Assembly (NCBI GenBank): GCA_001508005.1
Contig: LGEZ01000003.1
Location: forward strand, 39,298 to 103,297
From: Clostridia bacterium 41_269
Lineage (GTDB): Bacteria; Bacillota; DTU086
Reading direction: 5' to 3'
Length of the DNA stretch: 64,000 nt
In this document: piece after piece, positions 60,732 through 64,000 of the stretch
How the letters are laid out: each line of letters starts with the position of its first letter
Position numbering within the stretch: position 1 is the first letter of the stretch
The notes under the pieces: generated by a model
Database searches by the model: none
The model's input: the letters and a program-made list of their open reading frames with translations, nothing else
What the model was told of the DNA's origin: nothing
Program-made: the position numbers and the translations under genes

Positions 60732-62751
60732 AGAGCCCATTTTTTGCGTTGGGGACAGTTTTGGGGGCATTTTCGATATACTCGACAACCTTCGAACGCC
60801 CCCTCTTGTAAAGGCGAATCTCTCCTGCCCTCGCCAAGTTCTTGACGGCGGTTTCAAACATCCACATCCCATATCTCTCTGCGTGTACACGTTTACAGAG
60901 GTCGCGCCACTTCACACACCCGTGGGTTTTACAAATTCTTCGAATCTTCTCTTCCAATTCAGCGACGCTGTTAACAGCGTCCACCGGGTCGTGCAGAAGG
61001 CGCGCGGTGTACTGCCACTGCAAAATTTTTATAACAGCGGAAATTGTTTTTGCGTCAATCTCCTCCAGATTTCCCTGAGACACTGCCAACAGGATCGCTA
61101 AGCGAAGACCTATAGTATCCAGGCGTGTGGCATGTACATCCGCAGGACGCCTATGGTACCACCCCTCCCAGATGGCTTTTGCGTCGTTACTGAAGCGCAA
61201 CCGAACAGCGAAAGGCAGTTTGGCGTTGTGGTTTCCCACTTTAACCACCCCCGTGGATTCATCAACGGCTTTGATGACGTCAATGAGCCGCTCTTTGAGC
61301 TTTGCTTGCGCTTCAGCCGGAATCTCCTCGACAAAGGGGCGGCTGGTGCGCGCCTCAGCTGGCACGATTAGCAGTCGATTTGGCAAGCCTATAGCAATGT
61401 TGTGGCTGTCCCAAAGAATTGCGTAGCTATCCGTGGTTGAAGCTGCCAACAACGACAGCGCGGCATCCCTAATTTTCACGGATTTAGATTTCGTTCGGTT
61501 GTCGTAAGCGCCGGTTTCAAATAGGCTTGCTAGCATTGGGGCAAGTACTGAGCCTTCAATACGTGTTTTACTAGCAAGTGCGCGGAATTCATCAGCGACT
61601 AGTAGGAGGTTGTTATGCTCCTTGAGCGCTTCAGCCAGTCCTTCCGCCGAACCAACCCCATATAACACCTGTGGGGCAATTCCGGCCTCCTCAAAGAACC
61701 GGATGGTGCGCCTTATAGCGGTGGATTTCTTTTCGATTCCTGAGCGCCCAAGCAGTATTGTGTAAAGCCGCGGCTCCGGCTCTAAGTCGCTTGCTAGGGT
61801 CACACGTCCAGCAATGAGGTGTCCCAAAACTGTGAGAAAGCTGAAAAACCAGAACTCAACCGGGGCCTCATAATAACTGGCAAAGAGCCTTGCGAAATCG
61901 CCAGCAATTCCGATAAGGCAGTCTTGTGGCAATTCCGTCTGTGGCTCGGGTGAAGGTATTCTACCCTCGTCAAGGACTTTAGCCAGTGTTAATTCGCCAT
62001 ACGTTTTGCCGTCACCGCTGTGGATTTCCTGCCATTTGGGGCGGTAAAGCCCAGAAAGTCGGTAGAGGAAGTCTAGTTCTTCTTCAGTTTGCAGATTGCA
62101 GCGGTTGTGTGCCATATTTAGAAAAGCAAGTTCGGCTTCAGATTGACTGGGATAACCCTGCCAATCCCCAAGAAAGAGTGCCTGAATGTCGTCGCCGAAT
62201 TTGCCGGATTCTATTTGTGTGGCAATTTCTAAAACGTGCAGTTTATTTACAAGGTTATCGAGTTCTGTCTCACTAATTTCTGCCAAAAACTGTGGAGCAT
62301 CCGAGAATTTGTTGCCAGTTATCGTAAAATACCGTCCGGCGGTATAAAGCTCGACATTTCCTTTCCGACGATTTATTTGGGCGCTCGTTTTAAAGAACAC
62401 CTTAACGCCCCGACCGGAGGGCGAAATTTCAGTGTATGTGCGTGGAAGCAGACGCAACAACGCTTTCGCCCATTGCTTTAGGTTACCGGCTTCGTCGATG
62501 CACTCATCGAGGTCTATTCCACCGTAACCATCACCGAGCACAAAACCGAGGCCAGCAAATTTGCAACCACCTGTGGCGAGAAATTGTAGGGCTTCATCGA
62601 AAGCAAGCCAATTCTTGGCGTCCGTCACATCAATCTTACGGCCGCTGGGGCCGGCGGGCGGCTTTTTCGCGCCTTCAGCTTTCCACAGAACCCAGCGTGG
62701 AGCATTCTTTAATTCGTTTGGTATGTTTTTTACCCCAAAAACCGTGGACAT
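60730..62751 (-). CDS. PrimPol/DUF3987 replication protein (primase-helicase type)
   Basis: 673 residues. N-terminal region resembles prim-pol enzymes of the NrS-1 phage type: IPNELKNAPRWVLWKAEGAKK, GLGFVLGDGYGGIDLDECID with the catalytic DxD, EISPSGRGVKVFFK and ELYTAGRYFTITGNK. After a helical linker, a DUF3987-like ATPase has GRSGIEKKSTAIRR as the P-loop region and NLLLVADEFRAL as Walker B, then PNRLLIVPAE. It probably primes and unwinds element DNA. ATG 62751 starts four bases after the XRE stop and has AAAGGAGGG upstream. Full-length and intact. Confidence 0.78.
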   Translation of the reverse strand: MSTVFGVKNIPNELKNAPRWVLWKAEGAKKPPAGPSGRKIDVTDAKNWLAFDEALQFLATGGCKFAGLGFVLGDGYGGIDLDECIDEAGNLKQWAKALLRLLPRTYTEISPSGRGVKVFFKTSAQINRRKGNVELYTAGRYFTITGNKFSDAPQFLAEISETELDNLVNKLHVLEIATQIESGKFGDDIQALFLGDWQGYPSQSEAELAFLNMAHNRCNLQTEEELDFLYRLSGLYRPKWQEIHSGDGKTYGELTLAKVLDEGRIPSPEPQTELPQDCLIGIAGDFARLFASYYEAPVEFWFFSFLTVLGHLIAGRVTLASDLEPEPRLYTILLGRSGIEKKSTAIRRTIRFFEEAGIAPQVLYGVGSAEGLAEALKEHNNLLLVADEFRALASKTRIEGSVLAPMLASLFETGAYDNRTKSKSVKIRDAALSLLAASTTDSYAILWDSHNIAIGLPNRLLIVPAEARTSRPFVEEIPAEAQAKLKERLIDVIKAVDESTGVVKVGNHNAKLPFAVRLRFSNDAKAIWEGWYHRRPADVHATRLDTIGLRLAILLAVSQGNLEEIDAKTISAVIKILQWQYTARLLHDPVDAVNSVAELEEKIRRICKTHGCVKWRDLCKRVHAERYGMWMFETAVKNLARAGEIRLYKRGRSKVVEYIENAPKTVPNAKNGL

Positions 62752-62754
62752 GGG

Positions 62755-62970
62755 TCATCGAACCCTCCTTTCTTCTACTTCTTCGAAAAGTTCATCTGCC
62801 CGCTCAAGGGGCCAGCCCAGAGCCTTCGCTATGCGAAGACGCCAACCTCTGTAAGCCGGCACGACCCCTCGCTCAATTCGAGACAAATTACTGGGGTGAA
62901 TGCCCGTAAGTGCCGCGAGTTGCATTTGGCTAATTCGCCGTTTTTTGCGTTCGACCGTCAAACGAAGCAA
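62755..62970 (-). CDS. XRE-family repressor of the mobile element
   Basis: 71 residues from TTG 62970: MLRLTVERKKRRISQMQLAA and LTGIHPSNLSRIERGVVPAY give a classical Cro/cI helix-turn-helix. AAGGGAGGGA lies 6 bases upstream. The frame is open to 63087, but the sequence before is low in coding character and would overlap the divergent gene. It heads the leftward operon and probably represses the divergent promoters through the dyad at 62997. Confidence 0.8.
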   Translation of the reverse strand: MLRLTVERKKRRISQMQLAALTGIHPSNLSRIERGVVPAYRGWRLRIAKALGWPLERADELFEEVEERRVR

Positions 62971-62996
62971 ACCGTATCCCTCCCTTGCAAAATTTT

Positions 62997-63030
62997 TTAT
63001 CAGTTGGTAAAATTTTTTCCAAAATGATAA
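62997..63030. promoter_or_regulatory. Candidate operator between xre and the divergent gene
   Basis: TTATCAGTTGG (62997-63007) and CCAAAATGATAA (63019-63030) form an imperfect dyad centred in a T-rich stretch; AAAATTTTTT is also repeated at 62989 and 63009. The only intergenic space between the divergent genes is here. Confidence 0.5.
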
Positions 63031-63055
63031 ACCGAACTGAGCGAACATACCAAAA

Positions 63056-63919
63056 ATGATGGAAATTTTAACTGCACTTGTGCGCACGATTACCGCTCTA
63101 CTCCACAGTGGTTTGGAGGAGCCGAAAAGGGGAATATGGCAGGAAGGTATAGGCGGTTGGCATTACAAACTGGTGCGTGTTGGAGGTGTGAAACCGCCTT
63201 ACGTCTCATCACTAACCCTGTGGTGGCTTCAGCATAAGGAAACGGGTTACATGCTTTACCTTGCGCCTTTTGCGGGTTATAGGACATGGAAGTGGGAGGG
63301 TGCGCCTCAACCTATCCGTTGGACACGCGCCTGTCGCCCGAAGGGAAACTTGCCCCTTATCTTTGCCACAGGTAGGACGCCGGAGGATTCAATAAAAGCG
63401 CAGGCGGGGATAATGCTCTACCGCCAAGGCTGGCAGGATGAGGTTTTCCAAAAGTGGCTTCACAGGTGGGTTGCGGAGCGTTCTGGTGATGAGTTGGCGG
63501 GCTTAATCACCGTGCGACTGCTCCAGAACTACAACCCAGCAACCTGTTCACCGTCCGCTTACGTGCGTGCGTATGCTCGCAAGTCCCTGTTTACTGACAA
63601 ACCACCTGTGGAATCAGTGTATTCGATTGCCGCAAAGCTCGGCATGAGCGATACAGGGCTTTACAAGGCTTTGAAAAGGCATGGAGCGGCTCAAGAGGTT
63701 TCTGGCAACATGCGTGTGCGGTACAGGTATGAGCCGACCCCTGAAGTGATAGAGGCAATAAAGCAAGAGCGGGAAGCTCGTGAAAGGCATAAGGCACTGG
63801 TTGATTTGGTAATGCTAAAGCGGGGAATAGGCAGGCGTGCTGCTCAAAGGTGGGTCAAGCGCAGGTTGGACAAAGGTATGAGCGTTGAAGACATCACTCG
63901 TGAGCTTTTGGGTAGGTAG
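63056..63919 (+). CDS. Unrecognised element protein with helix-turn-helix-like segment
   Basis: 287 residues. The centre is rich in aromatic residues (LYLAPFAGYRTWKWEG, GWQDEVFQKWLHRWVAE). A segment at about 185-208 (YSIAAKLGMSDTGLYKALKR) is a good helix-turn-helix, and the C-terminus is basic and helical (KRGIGRRAAQRWVKRRLDKG). No family recognised. It is transcribed divergently from the XRE operon. DNA binding, for example as activator or excision/replication initiator, is inferred from these features only. ATG 63056 lacks a clear ribosome site. Confidence 0.6.
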   Translation: MMEILTALVRTITALLHSGLEEPKRGIWQEGIGGWHYKLVRVGGVKPPYVSSLTLWWLQHKETGYMLYLAPFAGYRTWKWEGAPQPIRWTRACRPKGNLPLIFATGRTPEDSIKAQAGIMLYRQGWQDEVFQKWLHRWVAERSGDELAGLITVRLLQNYNPATCSPSAYVRAYARKSLFTDKPPVESVYSIAAKLGMSDTGLYKALKRHGAAQEVSGNMRVRYRYEPTPEVIEAIKQEREARERHKALVDLVMLKRGIGRRAAQRWVKRRLDKGMSVEDITRELLGR

Positions 63920-63935
63920 CGAAAAAATTTTTCGC
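63919..63935. repeat. 17-base near-perfect palindrome after the rightward gene
   Basis: GCGAAAAAATTTTTCGC with 8-bp arms. It directly follows the stop codon region. A GGGTGA ribosome site and GTG at 63998 suggest another gene starting at the window edge. Confidence 0.6.
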
Positions 63936-64000
63936 ACTTGCAGGAAGGATTTTTAGTTTATGTGTCGGAATAAAATAAATCAAAAAAGGGTGAGTCCGTG

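Larger units (their letters stand above)
58156..64000. mobile_element. Integrative element at tRNA-Gly, right end outside the window
   Basis: From the tRNA-Gly end onward the sequence is clearly richer in G+C, and none of the genes is broken by one-base shifts, unlike the chromosome to the left. It carries a tyrosine integrase (58227), a leftward operon 62970-59333 (XRE regulator, PrimPol/DUF3987 replication protein, small genes, zinc ribbon) and a rightward gene of unknown function (63056). No capsid, tail, conjugation or resistance genes are visible, so it may be a phage satellite, an integrated plasmid or the left part of a larger island. Confidence 0.8.

Overview
The window looks like chromosome from an anaerobic, endospore-forming Firmicute of the Clostridia type. 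The evidence is gene content: YyaC, GerM, LonC, a KinB-like kinase and YqhV are sporulation-associated; a selenocysteine decoding set (selA, selB, tRNA-Sec, yedF-like) and a clostridial-type ferredoxin are present; UUG and GUG starts behind strong Shine-Dalgarno sites are common. The bactofilin/M23/DUF4446 group, yyaC, rpsF-ssb-rpsR, yybS-rplI-lonC-dnaB and purA follow the order usually found close to oriC in Firmicutes. Genus cannot be fixed from the sequence alone.

Layout. 1-5.9 kb: 3'-truncated larE, DUF4446, M23 peptidase, bactofilin, a phosphoribosyltransferase, ykuS, yyaC, gerM. 5.9-9.9 kb: selA-selB-queT-tRNA-Sec. 10-20.6 kb: ion transport (a CaCA antiporter, NptA phosphate transporter, KtrB-KtrA potassium uptake), acyl-CoA ligase with its XRE-cupin regulator, and a sensor kinase. 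20.7-30 kb: radical SAM protein, a Zn/Mn ABC importer with a Fur-family regulator, an ATP-grasp ligase, an aminotransferase, ferredoxin, a decayed DUF255 gene and YigZ. 29.8-30.5 kb: a gene-poor repeat region. 30.6-41.2 kb: PAP2 phosphatase, MFS transporter, comA-comB (sulfolactate route), a polyprenyl synthase, GntR regulator, a large structured intergenic element, panB, CvpA, M18 aminopeptidase, YedF-like protein. 41.4-57.5 kb: the origin-proximal housekeeping block from mscS/DUF951 through rpsF-ssb-rpsR, rplI, lonC and dnaB to purA, with an ABC exporter and an orphan sigma factor inside it. 57.6-58.2 kb: tRNA-Lys, tRNA-Glu and tRNA-Gly.

At the 3' end of tRNA-Gly(CCC) the character changes. 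A tyrosine integrase starts 71 bases after the tRNA, the sequence is visibly richer in G+C, and a leftward operon (XRE regulator, PrimPol/DUF3987 replication protein, three small genes, zinc-ribbon protein) faces a rightward gene of unknown function. This is an integrative element with its own replication protein. Its far end lies outside the window, and its cargo is largely unrecognised.

Caution on the sequence itself: at least eight otherwise healthy chromosomal genes are broken by one-base shifts, most of them in homopolymer runs. This looks more like sequencing or assembly error than gene decay. I give merged coordinates for these genes. The DUF255 remnant is the one gene that also lacks its 5' half and is a true pseudogene.
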